A stretch of 64,000 nucleotides of DNA from Jaenimonas drosophilae (GCA_030849065.1 JASAON010001619.1:1-64000), one strand, 5' to 3'; shown: positions 49,301-58,777, counted from the stretch's first letter. Made by a program: numbers and translations. Notes: generated by a model not told the origin, from the letters alone.

Positions 49301-50142
49301 GGCAGGCTCCATTGTGGTGGCGCGCCATCTACGGCGGCTTCTGGACCTGCGTCGTGACCATCACGAGCTGCTTCTTCATTTCAGTTTTGCATTGGTGTTT
49401 GGTTTCCATCACAGCGCGTGACTTGGTGGCGACGACGGTGGCCGCCGATGGAAGCCATCAATGGCGGAGCCTGATGGAGGATCAGATGCGAGCCCTCGTG
49501 GATGCAGGGCTTAACTACACGCGAGACCGATTGGGGTCGGATAGTGTCGTTTCAACGTGGATGGCCTCCGCCCAACACTCCATGTACGATGGAATGGTTG
49601 TGCGGAGTGTTGGCTTTGTGCTTCGCTGCATGGACCCCGTCGAAACCCTACTACATTTGTCCCTCCAGGTTGATGGAGGGCAGGTGGGCCGTCTTGCTGA
49701 ATCCACCAATCGGATTGAGGTGTTGTGCTACTACTTTCACCTGCTCCTCTTTTACTGGATCTCCGTCACCCCAGTGGTGAGCACCATCATTGGCGTCTAT
49801 CTCTTCCTCTCCGTCACCATCTTCGACTACATGTACGACGGCACCTACTCGGCTTTCCAGATCGAAGACTTCAAGAGCTTCGTGCGCTTCAAGATTGATC
49901 GCCACACCCGAGACCTGCATGGCTATGTCGTGTCAGAGAAGAAGGTGCCTAAAGTGTGGGAGCTCAACACCTCACATGTGGTGGAGCTCGAAGGTCGCGA
50001 AGGGACGAAGGCACAGCCCCCGCCGCACCTCTCACGTCACCCGAGCAGGTGGAGGATGTCACGACGTGGAGAGGACACCCACGCCCCTGAGCTTCTTGAG
50101 ACCTTCGTGGTTCGACCACATCGTGGCGCTGGACGAGGATGA
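46339..50142 (+). CDS. Multi-pass membrane metallophosphoesterase
   Basis: A 1267-residue protein. The N-terminal 170 residues hold about four membrane spans (for example FVWSLVYAGLIGSIYLF and SYVLLNSFLLTVIVT). A long polar, Ser/Pro/Arg-rich section follows (about 250-615). The calcineurin-like phosphoesterase domain has all metal motifs in order: GGDLAYPNP (from 620), GNHDWFDG (from 715), TCHEPGW (His796) and GDIHHYSRH (His836, His837, His841). Further spans lie at about 905-1175. The C-terminus is basic and polar. The arrangement resembles large membrane phosphoesterases known from bacteria and some protists, substrate unknown. Active-site residues look intact, so it is probably a working enzyme acting at a membrane surface. 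Confidence 0.88.
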   Translation: MWWSNSTSPAAFPFRDACAHVLGPHLEYLLQELNTFSPDFVWSLVYAGLIGSIYLFHSPFRSHSTASVDLYARLTKVLQTWCVMVILSAHIGPTVFQEKRMMLSATVVDDSHGNSIFFFPLFIGLSGAFLYLHKLKRLFGMGVTYGASLSYVLLNSFLLTVIVTMHSAYVSRVFDPSRRTSEESWAWSVLETLLAVPSPTQSPVRALAKMWMLCFVSLAADYQYKKYRCFDPSRGIFWSELYDLTKKNPHPRTVRIHSASVDWRELEPKPHSLTPSVTLVLPSSHPASPVQRADGAPALLPSVIGSKSAAPRFELPATNSAGGQLYREVPVLQDDLLGLFSPRRTSTKPQRRRSASRLDATTHPSTPVGLNAPGWSADIGRLNASYPVAEEQLDELRQSRHPFNKPAMVPWWSTFSFSTAMQAFLGTTLSFLAFDVRAIEGFRTPKVFDLKFSGRAPAPDAGLTNSSITSRGAFSMTDSESAKGERSSAAVGESVEEEVDVWFDWIADVGDGFNPTYEMARLLAQPSLTLELKSEMGYPQSPISPQQPFTPSMSPKKFRGGDEDSRPRGRHSGVDEQRGMGPRRTASVENIPRLGASFRRGRRSHKNQITMPRGSFTIIGGDLAYPNPTDETYQTRLFSPYCDALRGNVQLQQQFHEHQRRIVQQDPEDPDVAHLRMLDASTVSRLAHGGDLLRSQRLSVDEALRSVPLMFAIPGNHDWFDGLSTFRKYIVEKTWIGGWLMPQRSSFFVLKLPLNWFIICCDTGNTADIDSAQRNYFLDVVEKYMDEQSCVILTCHEPGWVYDAMMFRTEPLQPEIDRLIRHLGTRLRLRIAGDIHHYSRHTPCDPLSEAATLVVSGGGGAFLHGPRGDLVISQGTRYKRGGAFPQGSHTFLPMVAKLWGFRLVNWKFDVVVGCLCFALVLSLLPLPLHKMIQQSEEVGHDLSYSAQMISFVVGTTMDLFSFLLLRATVSLVPFGIFLVFFSSAGSDRQAPLWWRAIYGGFWTCVVTITSCFFISVLHWCLVSITARDLVATTVAADGSHQWRSLMEDQMRALVDAGLNYTRDRLGSDSVVSTWMASAQHSMYDGMVVRSVGFVLRCMDPVETLLHLSLQVDGGQVGRLAESTNRIEVLCYYFHLLLFYWISVTPVVSTIIGVYLFLSVTIFDYMYDGTYSAFQIEDFKSFVRFKIDRHTRDLHGYVVSEKKVPKVWELNTSHVVELEGREGTKAQPPPHLSRHPSRWRMSRRGEDTHAPELLETFVVRPHRGAGRG

Positions 50143-50453
50143 TGTGTGGCTGGGAGGAAAAACGTTAACCTCTGTGCTTTCACAGAAGATTCAAGTGAAT
50201 GTTGTGCGGTGACGTCGTGCTCCGTACCGGTGCACGGCCCAACAGCGGTTGCGTGGAGCTGACGCGGCAGATATTTGAGATCCACGACAACCTCTCCCTT
50301 GTTGTTTTGTGCTGTGCAAAGAACCTCATATCGATACCGCCCATCATAGCTCAACACATTCATCACTACACCATTATCCTCCCATCCCTATACGAACGTG
50401 TTGTACCCACCGACAAGAACAAGACCTTCAATCTATTCGTACCAACAGGAATC
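50143..50453 (+). other. Intergenic spacer
   Basis: A TC-rich tract (50290-50325) ends in a candidate acceptor AG near 50320. Pyrimidine-rich sequence at about 50360-50400 precedes further AGs close to the Nudix ATG. The Nudix frame is open through this spacer but contains no recognisable protein features. Confidence 0.6.
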
Positions 50454-51476
50454 ATGCGCTCAAGAGAGTTGCCGAGGCTGGCCTCAACACTGATTCTTCT
50501 TGCTGCCTCCAGACCCACCCACTCTGCGGCAGGTCTCAGAACCAGCACAGCCCATGCCCCTTCAGCCCCACCACACAACAACTTTGAGGTCCTGATGGTG
50601 GAGCGACACAGCAAGGCTCGTTTCATGCCGCTGACCTACGTCTTCCCCGGTGGCGGAGTTGATCCAGAGGATGTCACCGCGGCCGCGGAGCACCGCCATG
50701 GCGCCTTGAGAGATTCGTGGCTCGCACAGGAACCAGACGATGATTTGGCCTTTCGTCTGAGTGCCTTGCGTGAGTTGGCGGAGGAGACGCACTGTATTCT
50801 GTCACGGGATGGCAGCATCTCTGCCGTGGGCAAAGATGGCCCCATGGGTGCTGAGATGAGTGGTGGTTATGATGTTGGTGCTGCACCACGACTGACGCCG
50901 TTGGGACGTTGGGTCACTCCGAGCTGCTACCGATATCGCTATGATACAGCCTTTTGGGGGGCCATTGCCTATCCCGGCAGTGCAGTAGCTCGTGCAGCTG
51001 ATTCATCACCACAGGAGGCGCTCCTTCGACCTCAGCTGAGTGAGATTAATCAGCTTCTCTGGATTTCGCCTCGGGCGGCGCTGCAGCGTCACAGCGACCC
51101 TCGTGATGATTTTATGGTGGCCCCGCCCACCTTCCTGGTACTCCGTGCCTTGGCCGCGCAGCCAAGCCTTCAGCACATTGAGACGCTGTGGGAGGCAGAG
51201 AGCCAACGTCCTTTGGCCTCCATCTCTCCCGTCGTTCCTGACGCGACACTGAAGAATGATATGGTTGACGTGTACTCCGTGCGGGCAGAGGATCGCCTGT
51301 TCTTTGGTTTGGGTGAGGTCGGGAACGGCTTCCCCCCTGGCCGCTATCGCTTCCCAACACGCCGTAGCAGCACCGCCGCAGAGATGGAGACGGTTACAAT
51401 GTCAGTCGTACCAAAGGGCGGCGCGGCAGAGGATGTGCGTGCGTCGCCAGTGGTTAATCTATGCTCAACCAAGTAG
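50454..51476 (+). CDS. Nudix hydrolase, NUDT19-like
   Basis: A 340-residue protein. The frame is open from 50199, but acceptor-like sequence lies between and the ATG at 50454 begins the protein-like part. Signatures: an N-terminal ASTLILLAA strand, FEVLMVERHSKARFMPLTYV followed by FPGGGVDPED, and the Nudix helix ALRELAEETHCIL (about 103-115). As in NUDT19 the Nudix box is split, with about 40 residues between the glycine turn and REL..EE. NUDT19 is a coenzyme A diphosphatase of peroxisomes. The C-terminus CSTK is not a standard PTS1, so glycosomal import by that route is not predicted. The metal-binding glutamates appear intact. Confidence 0.85.
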   Translation: MRSRELPRLASTLILLAASRPTHSAAGLRTSTAHAPSAPPHNNFEVLMVERHSKARFMPLTYVFPGGGVDPEDVTAAAEHRHGALRDSWLAQEPDDDLAFRLSALRELAEETHCILSRDGSISAVGKDGPMGAEMSGGYDVGAAPRLTPLGRWVTPSCYRYRYDTAFWGAIAYPGSAVARAADSSPQEALLRPQLSEINQLLWISPRAALQRHSDPRDDFMVAPPTFLVLRALAAQPSLQHIETLWEAESQRPLASISPVVPDATLKNDMVDVYSVRAEDRLFFGLGEVGNGFPPGRYRFPTRRSSTAAEMETVTMSVVPKGGAAEDVRASPVVNLCSTK

Positions 51477-51776
51477 GTTGCCAGGCAATCACCATCACCA
51501 AGGACGATCACAACAGTGAATCATTTTTGTTTCGAGCACCACAACGTGCTTGTCGTGGTGCTACCACCCCCCCTCAAATCTTCGGCGCTGGTTCTGGCAT
51601 ACTAGAGTACGCTGATGCTGTGGTGCCGTTGTGAGCAATGACATGCCCCTCCACGCCATCTTCCTTTGCCCCTTCTCGTTCTTCCATGAGTGAGGTGCGC
51701 GCACAACCACACTGAGCGGCTGCACCATCACAGAGTAGAGTAGATTGCGTGTTGCTCTCGTGGTTATCGGCAGAAG
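51477..51776 (+). other. Intergenic spacer
   Basis: 300 bases between the Nudix and RAD1-like genes with a CT-rich block at 51650-51690. No gene or repeat recognised. Confidence 0.55.
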
Positions 51777-52754
51777 ATGTCGGTCTACTGTCGTGTGGGG
51801 CAGGCCCCATTGCTCATGAAGGCACTCAGCTCACTCTGCATCTCCAAGGATGGCTGGGCTACGGCAAAGTTCCTTCAGGACTGTGTTGTGCTGCATGTGG
51901 AGAGCGCAGATCAATCCGCCACGGCAGTGGCCACACTGCCCAGAAACCTCTTTCTGGATTTCTCCATTGCAGAAACAGAATTTTGCGTACACGTCCCAAC
52001 ACTCCTCGACGCGCTCCTCATGTTGGGGCCCAATGCACTGCAACCCAGTGCCGGAACAACCGTGGTGCTTGCCTACCCATCTGGTGATGGGGAGTTGCTC
52101 GTGGAGCTGACCCCATCCGTTGACGGCGGAGGTGGTGCCGAGAGCACCTCACTACGTCGAAAGATGCAATGCAGCCTCATCACACGGCCTGCTCAACACG
52201 GTTTGCTGGATTTGCAGTTCCGCAACGCCCCGCTTCTGGCGCAGGTTACCCTCCAAGGGGAGGCGGTGAGGGAGGCTGTGGCAGATATCGGCGCCATGAA
52301 TTGCACGGAGTCTCGAGTGCAGGTGCGACCCAGTGACGGCGTACGACTACGTGGGGCAGGAGGCTCCCTGGGTGGTCTTGAGGTGTGCTTCGGCGCTGAT
52401 TCCAACGCGTTGTTGTCGGCAGATCGCATCAACTGCGAGGCAGGAACGCACGTGAGTACGGCACACCTGGCTCTTGCCTGTGGTGCGCGGTCTGGCGGGC
52501 AGACGTCGTCGGGAGGATCAAAGACGATGGCGGCAGCTCGACGTGCTCTACCCCGAGGAGGAGATCCCTTTCTCAACAACGCAGTTACGAGTAGCAGCAG
52601 CACCGCAGCGGTGCAAACGTGGTTTGGTGGCTTTGAGAGGCTGACGTTGCAGATTAATGCCCAAGGACAGTTGAGTGTTATGCACACGCAACGCGATCAC
52701 AACGCGGTGAAGGTGACGGTGACGGTTGAGATTCTCCCACTTCGTGATGCGTGA
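51777..52754 (+). CDS. RAD1: RAD1-like 9-1-1 checkpoint clamp subunit
   Basis: A 325-residue protein, ATG at 51777 after GCAGAAG. The N-terminal domain follows the PCNA-type fold as in RAD1: LLMKALSSLCISKDGWATAK, then VVLHVESADQSATAVATLPR, LFLDFSI and a second helix VPTLLDALLMLG. A later SLITRPAQHGLLDL and a VREAVADIG helix start the second half. The C-terminal strand LTLQINAQGQLSVMHTQ leads to VTVTVEILPL, where such clamps end. RAD1 joins RAD9 and HUS1 in the DNA-damage clamp. A Gly/Ser-rich insertion (about 235-285) makes it longer than animal RAD1 (about 280 aa). The assignment rests on fold pattern, so HUS1/RAD9 relatives remain possible. Confidence 0.7.
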   Translation: MSVYCRVGQAPLLMKALSSLCISKDGWATAKFLQDCVVLHVESADQSATAVATLPRNLFLDFSIAETEFCVHVPTLLDALLMLGPNALQPSAGTTVVLAYPSGDGELLVELTPSVDGGGGAESTSLRRKMQCSLITRPAQHGLLDLQFRNAPLLAQVTLQGEAVREAVADIGAMNCTESRVQVRPSDGVRLRGAGGSLGGLEVCFGADSNALLSADRINCEAGTHVSTAHLALACGARSGGQTSSGGSKTMAAARRALPRGGDPFLNNAVTSSSSTAAVQTWFGGFERLTLQINAQGQLSVMHTQRDHNAVKVTVTVEILPLRDA

Positions 52755-52951
52755 GAGGAGGATTTGACGTACGCCGGCTGCTTTCACACAACCAACATCC
52801 AACACAAAAAAAGAATACGGCTCTAACATGTGTGTTGTCTCTTGTTATGAGTGATATTTCTTCATTCCTTCACACACTCTCCATGTTTCTTCTTTTTGCA
52901 ACTAGTACAGACACTGCTTTGTCATTGTGAGGAAAGCCCAGTGGTGTAAGG

Positions 52952-54403
52952 ATGAGTGAGCTGCGTGATCTTCTGACACCATCACAGCTCACCAAGCACT
53001 ACGAAATACTCCAGTTCCTCTCCGCACACACCAATGAAGTCTTTCGAGTTGCTCAGCTGGACTACCGCCTTCCCCATGGATCCTCGCTCCTCCGATTTCC
53101 CGAGGAGTGGTTCTCCTCCGTTGAGCGTGGGCTGCTCGGCCACCGCAGCATCGAGCTCATTCACCACGAGGAGGAGGCCAACGAAGGTGATGGTGACGAT
53201 GGAGGATCAACAGATGCGGTGATGCTCGCCCGAGCAAGAATCGGCTTGGTGTGTAGGCGTCCTGAGATTCACTCCGTCGAGGAGCTACGCGGCTTGTTGC
53301 AATCTCCATCAACGATGTTGGATGCGGAAGGGTGCGTTGGCCTCCACACCGATCAGGTGCTCATTCATCCCGATTTACTCAAGAGCGTCCAGCGTCGTGG
53401 GGTGGCCAACTACTTTCCTGATCGGCAAATGAAGAGGTACACAGTGGCGGCAGACGAAGACCAACACTACAGCCTCGCTGGCATGAAAACACTCGTCTTG
53501 CCTACTGGGCTGCGTCTGCGCTACCGCCACATTAGCCTACGTGGTATAAGCAGCAGCGGTGAAGGCCAGCTGCTCAGGTGTGTGGAGGTGGGCGAGCGCG
53601 TCTTCATGACGATTGATCGACGGCCAACCGACACACCCACAGAGACCGCAAGCACAACCTCTCCACTGGAGGTGAGCTGCACGTGCAATGCCATTAAGCT
53701 GCGTGTGCCACCAACGACGAGCGGCACCGGAGAAGTGCAGCTTCAGCCCCTTCGTATGCGCATGAAGCGCTCCTCTGCGGGTACCACAGAGCGTGTGTTG
53801 GTTGAGATGGAGGCTGTGCAGGCGGCCTTCTTCAAGCTCATGATTAGTATCCAGGGCGTGGAGAATGTGATTGATATGGAGGTGGCCGACCGTGAAGAAG
53901 TGCTGCCTGGTGTGCTGATTGCTTCCGAGAGACTGCCATCGAGTGTTGGACTGCCACCGGAGTACTGCCTCCATGATGCGATGGTCTGCCCAACCGGCGA
54001 TGTGCTGGAGGAGGCGGGCGGAAAGCGCGAACGTGAAGGGGAGGAGGAGGAGGAGCAGGCCCCATGTGCTCCATCGCCTCTGGAGTCGGTTGCTGACTGG
54101 CTGCCGCTGCCATGGTGGCAGAGCCGCTCACCACACGTTCTCTCTATCCGTGATCGATGCCTACCCTCCGACGCAGCCATCACCGAAGCCTGCGCGAAGG
54201 TTTTCTCCTCCTCCTCCCTCATGCATGAGGAGGCACTCCGCACCGCACGTCTACGTTTGCAGCAGGAGTGGTCAAGAGATCGAGGGAGGCCCAAACGTCG
54301 CTTTCAGTACCGCAGCAACGTGGATCTCCGCAACCGGCACATGCTCCACTACGGTTTGGATGCGTCGGTGCCATTCTTGGCGGATGGAGCTGCCCCCAAG
54401 TGA
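52952..54403 (+). CDS. Unassigned 483-aa protein
   Basis: The start is the ATG at 52952 after a CT-rich tract and TAAG. It appears globular: predicted mixed alpha/beta with few low-complexity parts apart from an acidic stretch near 70-80 and EREGEEEEEQ near 360. Notable segments are LRLRYRHISLRGIS, EVSCTCNAIKLRVPP and the tail FQYRSNVDLRNRHMLHYGLD. There is no signal peptide, no membrane span and no catalytic motif I recognise. Codon pattern and position in the cluster support a real gene. Function unknown. Confidence 0.75.
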   Translation: MSELRDLLTPSQLTKHYEILQFLSAHTNEVFRVAQLDYRLPHGSSLLRFPEEWFSSVERGLLGHRSIELIHHEEEANEGDGDDGGSTDAVMLARARIGLVCRRPEIHSVEELRGLLQSPSTMLDAEGCVGLHTDQVLIHPDLLKSVQRRGVANYFPDRQMKRYTVAADEDQHYSLAGMKTLVLPTGLRLRYRHISLRGISSSGEGQLLRCVEVGERVFMTIDRRPTDTPTETASTTSPLEVSCTCNAIKLRVPPTTSGTGEVQLQPLRMRMKRSSAGTTERVLVEMEAVQAAFFKLMISIQGVENVIDMEVADREEVLPGVLIASERLPSSVGLPPEYCLHDAMVCPTGDVLEEAGGKREREGEEEEEQAPCAPSPLESVADWLPLPWWQSRSPHVLSIRDRCLPSDAAITEACAKVFSSSSLMHEEALRTARLRLQQEWSRDRGRPKRRFQYRSNVDLRNRHMLHYGLDASVPFLADGAAPK

Positions 54404-54665
54404 AAAAAGAGCGCGTGAGGTGTGGCTATCTGCGCGGAGATGAGCATCAGTGGATGAAGAAGTTTTGTTGTTGTCCTGCATCATGTGGGTTGCACACCAC
54501 TTATACAGCATATATTCTGTTTGTGCTGTGTATTTGAGTATGGTGTGCATGCTTCTTCATCTTCGTATTTGGGTTGCTACATGTGTGGTCGTGTGTGAAG
54601 ACGTAGAAACGTCTCAACGTAGGGAGGGGGAGGCGCGCATCTGGCTATTGATTGCAGCCACACAA

Positions 54666-55121
54666 ATGCCGTTCTCATCAGAGGCCAGAATACATACGCG
54701 TGGAGGAAAGATGATGGGCTCGCGGGCACCGTTGCTGCGCACTTCGCCTCGTGGAGATGTGCTACGAGCACCACGTGGCCCAACGCGAAGTTCCAGAGAA
54801 GAGCTCGATGCAGCAACATGTGCGCCACCCTATCCTGGTCCTGCATCAGCACCGCAGAAAGATGATGCAGATGAAGAAATCAACGTCTTCGAGGCCGATC
54901 AGAAGCCGATGATGATGGATGCTGCTCTCGTGACTCGGATGCATTCATCTCCACCAGTGTCACATCATTTGAGCACCAATGTGTGGGAGAGTGTCTCAAG
55001 TTGGGAGAGCATCTCCGACGGCGCATCTCCACCTGCTGATGCTGCCACGAAACTGATGCAGCGCCTAGAGCCTCTACACAAGAGGTGCAGCATGCTTCCG
55101 TCGCAACGACCAACTGGATGA
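54666..55121 (+). CDS. Unassigned 151-aa protein
   Basis: The frame is open upstream to 54450 with a hydrophobic T-rich translation that reads as UTR. I choose the ATG at 54666, just after an acceptor ending GATTGCAG. The product is polar, rich in Ser, Pro, Ala and Met, with an acidic patch DDADEEINVFEADQKP (about 69-84) and a short helix at the C-terminus (ADAATKLMQRLEPLHKR). Probably disordered. The start and the gene itself are moderately supported; the ATG at about 54483 is an alternative that would add a hydrophobic N-terminus. Confidence 0.5.
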   Translation: MPFSSEARIHTRGGKMMGSRAPLLRTSPRGDVLRAPRGPTRSSREELDAATCAPPYPGPASAPQKDDADEEINVFEADQKPMMMDAALVTRMHSSPPVSHHLSTNVWESVSSWESISDGASPPADAATKLMQRLEPLHKRCSMLPSQRPTG

Positions 55122-55318
55122 AGTATACCACCTGCTTCCGTGGTTGGAGGCCCATGTTTTGCTTGTTGGCCATCTCCATAATTCTACGTGTGTGAGGCTA
55201 TTCTTTGAGCTCTGCGCGTACTCACTCATGCTTATTATGTTGCAAATCCGTCTATCTTTTTTTTTCCATCTTGTTTTTTGTTGTTTCCGTTTGTTGATGC
55301 AGCGATTTGTCGGTTGAG

Positions 55319-58300
55319 ATGCCCCGCGAGTACCTCGCACACCTTCCGCAGGATCTGCGGCAGCTCGTCTCGCGCACCGACAAGGATGTGCGGCAGCTGT
55401 ACGCCACCACCAAGGGTATTGCCCGCCACGAACGCTCTCTGAGTGAAGTGAGTAGTGAATCATGGAGCAGGAGCAGCTCTTTGAATGGAGAGGCGGAGGA
55501 ACTGGCAAGGGCCTACCGATCCACCAGTGGCACCGGACCTCAGCACAGCAAACACAACCATCATCAAGTGGTGGTGGCACGAGGAGTTCCTCGCTCCTCA
55601 ACCGCCCCTGGCCATCGAGCGGCAAAAGATGCCGCGACGCCAATGGACCGCCATAAGAGTCGTGGTGGGGGCCCCAACACAAGCTCCACTCGTTCAGGTG
55701 CGCGGCTGCGTGATGTTCCATCATCCAAACATGGCGCGCTGCCCACCGATGGCCACGTGAGTGCCGACACAACCGCATCATCTTCTTTGCTGGCCAACTG
55801 CCCTTCCAATCAATGCAGCCTCGTCCTCCATCGACGCAACCGTCGTGGTGGCGAGCCATCCACCGCACCTGCAGCAACCACACACGGCTCCAATGGGCGG
55901 AGGAATGCCTACTACGAATATGCCGTGGAGGTGAGCAGCAGCGAAAGCCCCAGTGGCAGCCTTCTTCTCTCAACGCGGCAACGCAACCCGTGGAGCCATC
56001 CGCACCGCCACGCCGACATCACCCCAGCCACCATTTCCGCGCTCTCAGACACTTCGCAATCTGCCACAACACTCCTCACGACGAGCCACGTCGTGGCTGA
56101 GCCTGTGAGTAGTGCTCACGTCAATGCAGAAGAGCGGGATATGGAGAGGGAGAGTTCGCCGAGCTCACCCGATGCCCCGCAGCCAAGCCTCCCAACCCGT
56201 GCTGCATCGCAGATGCCGCATGATGATGAGCCCATCTCTGCAGAGAAGTTGTTGCTGGAGCGTCTGCGGCATGAGGTGGAGGAGAAGAATCGCGCCATGC
56301 TGGAACTGCGCCTCTCCCACTCCAAGGAAGTGGCGGCACTGCGGGATGCCATTCACGCTGCACGTTCGGAGGCGGCGAAGGAGATGTCTCAGCAGCTTGC
56401 CTCAACTTACGCCATCAAGCAAAGTAGGCTGCAGGCTGCACTAGAGGCGGAGAGCACACGAGCCGCCGAGGCGGAGGAGCGGTGCCGCATCGCTCGGCAG
56501 AGCATCAAGGCGCAGGAACGTGCCTTGGATGAGCGCGCAGCGGAGTTGGCACACATCACCGCAACACATACCAACGCCGCGGCGGAGCTGGAGCGGGCAC
56601 AGAGCTCTGTTGCCGAGCTTAGTGCTGAAGTGGCGCTACTCCGTGGAAAGTGTGGCCGTTATGAGGAGGAGGCTGCACAGGCCGTTGCTCATGCACATGA
56701 GGCGGAGCACCACGCACACCACTTGCAGCAGCAGGTGGAGGAGCTGGAGCGGCGGCTTCTTCTCCAGGCGGAGGATGCCAAGGCCACGTTGAAGGAGCTG
56801 GAGGCAGAATTTGGGCACACGACGGAGAGTTTCACGGCCTTGTTGCAGGAAGAAACAGGAAAGTGCGCTCAGCTGGAGCGGGTGCAGCGCCGGTACAAGG
56901 CGCAGAAGGAAATTGTAGCTCGGCTGAATCGTGAAAAGGCGGAGTTGGAGGAGCATGTGCAGCGTGCGCGAGAGGAGATGAGTGAATCACGGCGTGCGCA
57001 TGAGTTCGTGGTTGAGCAGCTGCATGCGGATGTGACGAAGCTGATGGAGCAGCATAAACAAGAGGCGGTGGCTCATGCCGCACTCACGCAGGACTACCAA
57101 CAACGGCTGAGTACGCAGTCTGCTGGGGCAGAGACGGAGGCCAAGACGTTGCGCGAGCAGCTTGACATCACGAAACACTCCATGGAGGTGCTTCAAGGGC
57201 AAGTGGATAGCCTTCGTCGTGAGCTGATGGAGGAGCAGGCGGCAAGTCGCAAAAATGTTTCGGCTGCTGCTGCGTCAGAGATGCGCCTGAAGCAGGAGCT
57301 GGCTGAGCAGCAACGCTCAGCCGCCGCACATAAGGTGAGCTCTGAAGATGCCATTAGCTCCTTGAAGCGCCAGCTTCGTGAGAAGACGGCACAACTGCAG
57401 GCACTCGCGGCGAGCTCCGTCGAGCCCGTCCAGCGCCTTCGCCAGCAACTGGAGGAGGAGCGTGGCCGCCGTGCTCATCTCGAGGAGCAATTTGCGCGCT
57501 TCAAGAAGGATGCCAAGACGGCGGAGGAGCAATCGCGGCGTGAGCTGCGTCGTGAGCAACTCCGCAGTGGGGCGTTGCTTGATACACCCACCTTGGGTAC
57601 GATATCTCCACCAACACGCTCCACGAGTGTGAGCCTCAGCCCGTCGCTGCGTGTGCGGCCTTCACCGGGCACCACTTCTCAGCCAAGCCCAGCGGCACAC
57701 CTTCGTCGCTCCGTGAGCTTGAGTCCGCCAAAGGTACACACCACCAACCTTGGCGTTGGCAGCACCACTCCTCCTGCACAGCTGCTGAAGAATCGGCGGC
57801 AAGTGGGACCAACGGTGGTGATGCGCACGGAGGGCGGTACATCGCCATCATCGAAGCCAAGCTCTGCCAAGCCTCGCAACCGCTCCCCCGTGCACGATGA
57901 TGTTGCCGCTGGTGGGAAATCGGCCGAGAGCACACCATCGCGCCGGCAAGCCAACAACAACAACAACAAAAACATTACTCCAGTGGGTACGGTTGGCTCT
58001 CTCTCCATCATTTCCAAAACCTCCCTTGACTGCAGCCCCAATCGCGAGGAGGAGATGGAAGAAAATGCACGGCTTCTCAACGGTCTCGGTGGCGGTGCTG
58101 CCGTCGCCGAGGTTCGTGCGCGCGTTGCGGAGGTGGAGCTCCATCGCCCAGAGGTGGCGGTGCGTATGTTGCCCGAGGAAGATTTATCAGCACACGTAGG
58201 CCAGCTGGAGGAGCGTCTGGCCAAGGCGTTGACGAGTACCGATGAGCAAGAAGATGCAGACCACCTCCTCACCTCCTCCAACGCTCACGCCCACGAACGA

Positions 58301-58504
58301 CGCATGAATGAGTTCAAGATGAATGCGGGGGATGTGTTTCGGCGCATCACCGGCAGCCGTGAGGCCTTCATTGCTCAATGTGCCGCCATTGTGCGCCGCA
58401 CGCGGTATCCATCATCATCACGACGTGCCGCCGGGGCGAGGGACGAAGGTGCCAATCATCCAGCGACCCCCCACGATGAGAGCAGTGAGGAATATGAAGA
58501 TTGA
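55319..58504 (+). CDS. Long coiled-coil protein
   Basis: A 1061-residue protein, ATG at 55319; a TTG at 55307 is in frame but lies directly after the acceptor (GATGCAG). Residues about 45-300 are Ser/Arg-rich and disordered. From about 305 to 760 there is an almost continuous coiled coil rich in Glu, Ala, Gln and Arg (LLLERLRHEVEEKNRAMLEL and many similar heptads). A Ser/Pro/Thr-rich part follows (about 765-905) with repeated SxSP sites, then a short second coil near 960. The C-terminus has a helix AGDVFRRITGSREAFIAQC. An Asn run (about 880-886) comes from an AAC repeat. Probably cytoskeletal, basal-body or flagellar; no motor or kinase domain. Confidence 0.85.
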   Translation: MPREYLAHLPQDLRQLVSRTDKDVRQLYATTKGIARHERSLSEVSSESWSRSSSLNGEAEELARAYRSTSGTGPQHSKHNHHQVVVARGVPRSSTAPGHRAAKDAATPMDRHKSRGGGPNTSSTRSGARLRDVPSSKHGALPTDGHVSADTTASSSLLANCPSNQCSLVLHRRNRRGGEPSTAPAATTHGSNGRRNAYYEYAVEVSSSESPSGSLLLSTRQRNPWSHPHRHADITPATISALSDTSQSATTLLTTSHVVAEPVSSAHVNAEERDMERESSPSSPDAPQPSLPTRAASQMPHDDEPISAEKLLLERLRHEVEEKNRAMLELRLSHSKEVAALRDAIHAARSEAAKEMSQQLASTYAIKQSRLQAALEAESTRAAEAEERCRIARQSIKAQERALDERAAELAHITATHTNAAAELERAQSSVAELSAEVALLRGKCGRYEEEAAQAVAHAHEAEHHAHHLQQQVEELERRLLLQAEDAKATLKELEAEFGHTTESFTALLQEETGKCAQLERVQRRYKAQKEIVARLNREKAELEEHVQRAREEMSESRRAHEFVVEQLHADVTKLMEQHKQEAVAHAALTQDYQQRLSTQSAGAETEAKTLREQLDITKHSMEVLQGQVDSLRRELMEEQAASRKNVSAAAASEMRLKQELAEQQRSAAAHKVSSEDAISSLKRQLREKTAQLQALAASSVEPVQRLRQQLEEERGRRAHLEEQFARFKKDAKTAEEQSRRELRREQLRSGALLDTPTLGTISPPTRSTSVSLSPSLRVRPSPGTTSQPSPAAHLRRSVSLSPPKVHTTNLGVGSTTPPAQLLKNRRQVGPTVVMRTEGGTSPSSKPSSAKPRNRSPVHDDVAAGGKSAESTPSRRQANNNNNKNITPVGTVGSLSIISKTSLDCSPNREEEMEENARLLNGLGGGAAVAEVRARVAEVELHRPEVAVRMLPEEDLSAHVGQLEERLAKALTSTDEQEDADHLLTSSNAHAHERRMNEFKMNAGDVFRRITGSREAFIAQCAAIVRRTRYPSSSRRAAGARDEGANHPATPHDESSEEYED

Positions 58505-58777
58505 GGATCAACTTCCATGCATAGAGGTGGTATCACCCACCCACACACACACACATATGCTTATACTTGCTCCTACAGCTGCGTTGGCTGAAAGATTCTG
58601 TAAATGCTCATCCACATTGCCACGACTTTGAATGCGCTCTTCATTGACTTTGTTCTTGTTCTTGTTGTTGTTGTTGTTGGATGCTGTGCTTCTTTATTGT
58701 GTGTAGAGTAGTTGGGTACCCACACCGTTGCCATTTTTCACCTCCACACCCAAGCGACTTGCTGTTGTTGGTGAAGG
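58505..58777 (+). other. Intergenic spacer with AC and GTT repeats
   Basis: It contains an AC dinucleotide tract (about 58540-58554) after the coiled-coil gene and an imperfect GTT tract (about 58653-58679) upstream of RRP8. On the plus strand the GTT tract may serve as the T-rich part of the RRP8 splice acceptor. Confidence 0.6.
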
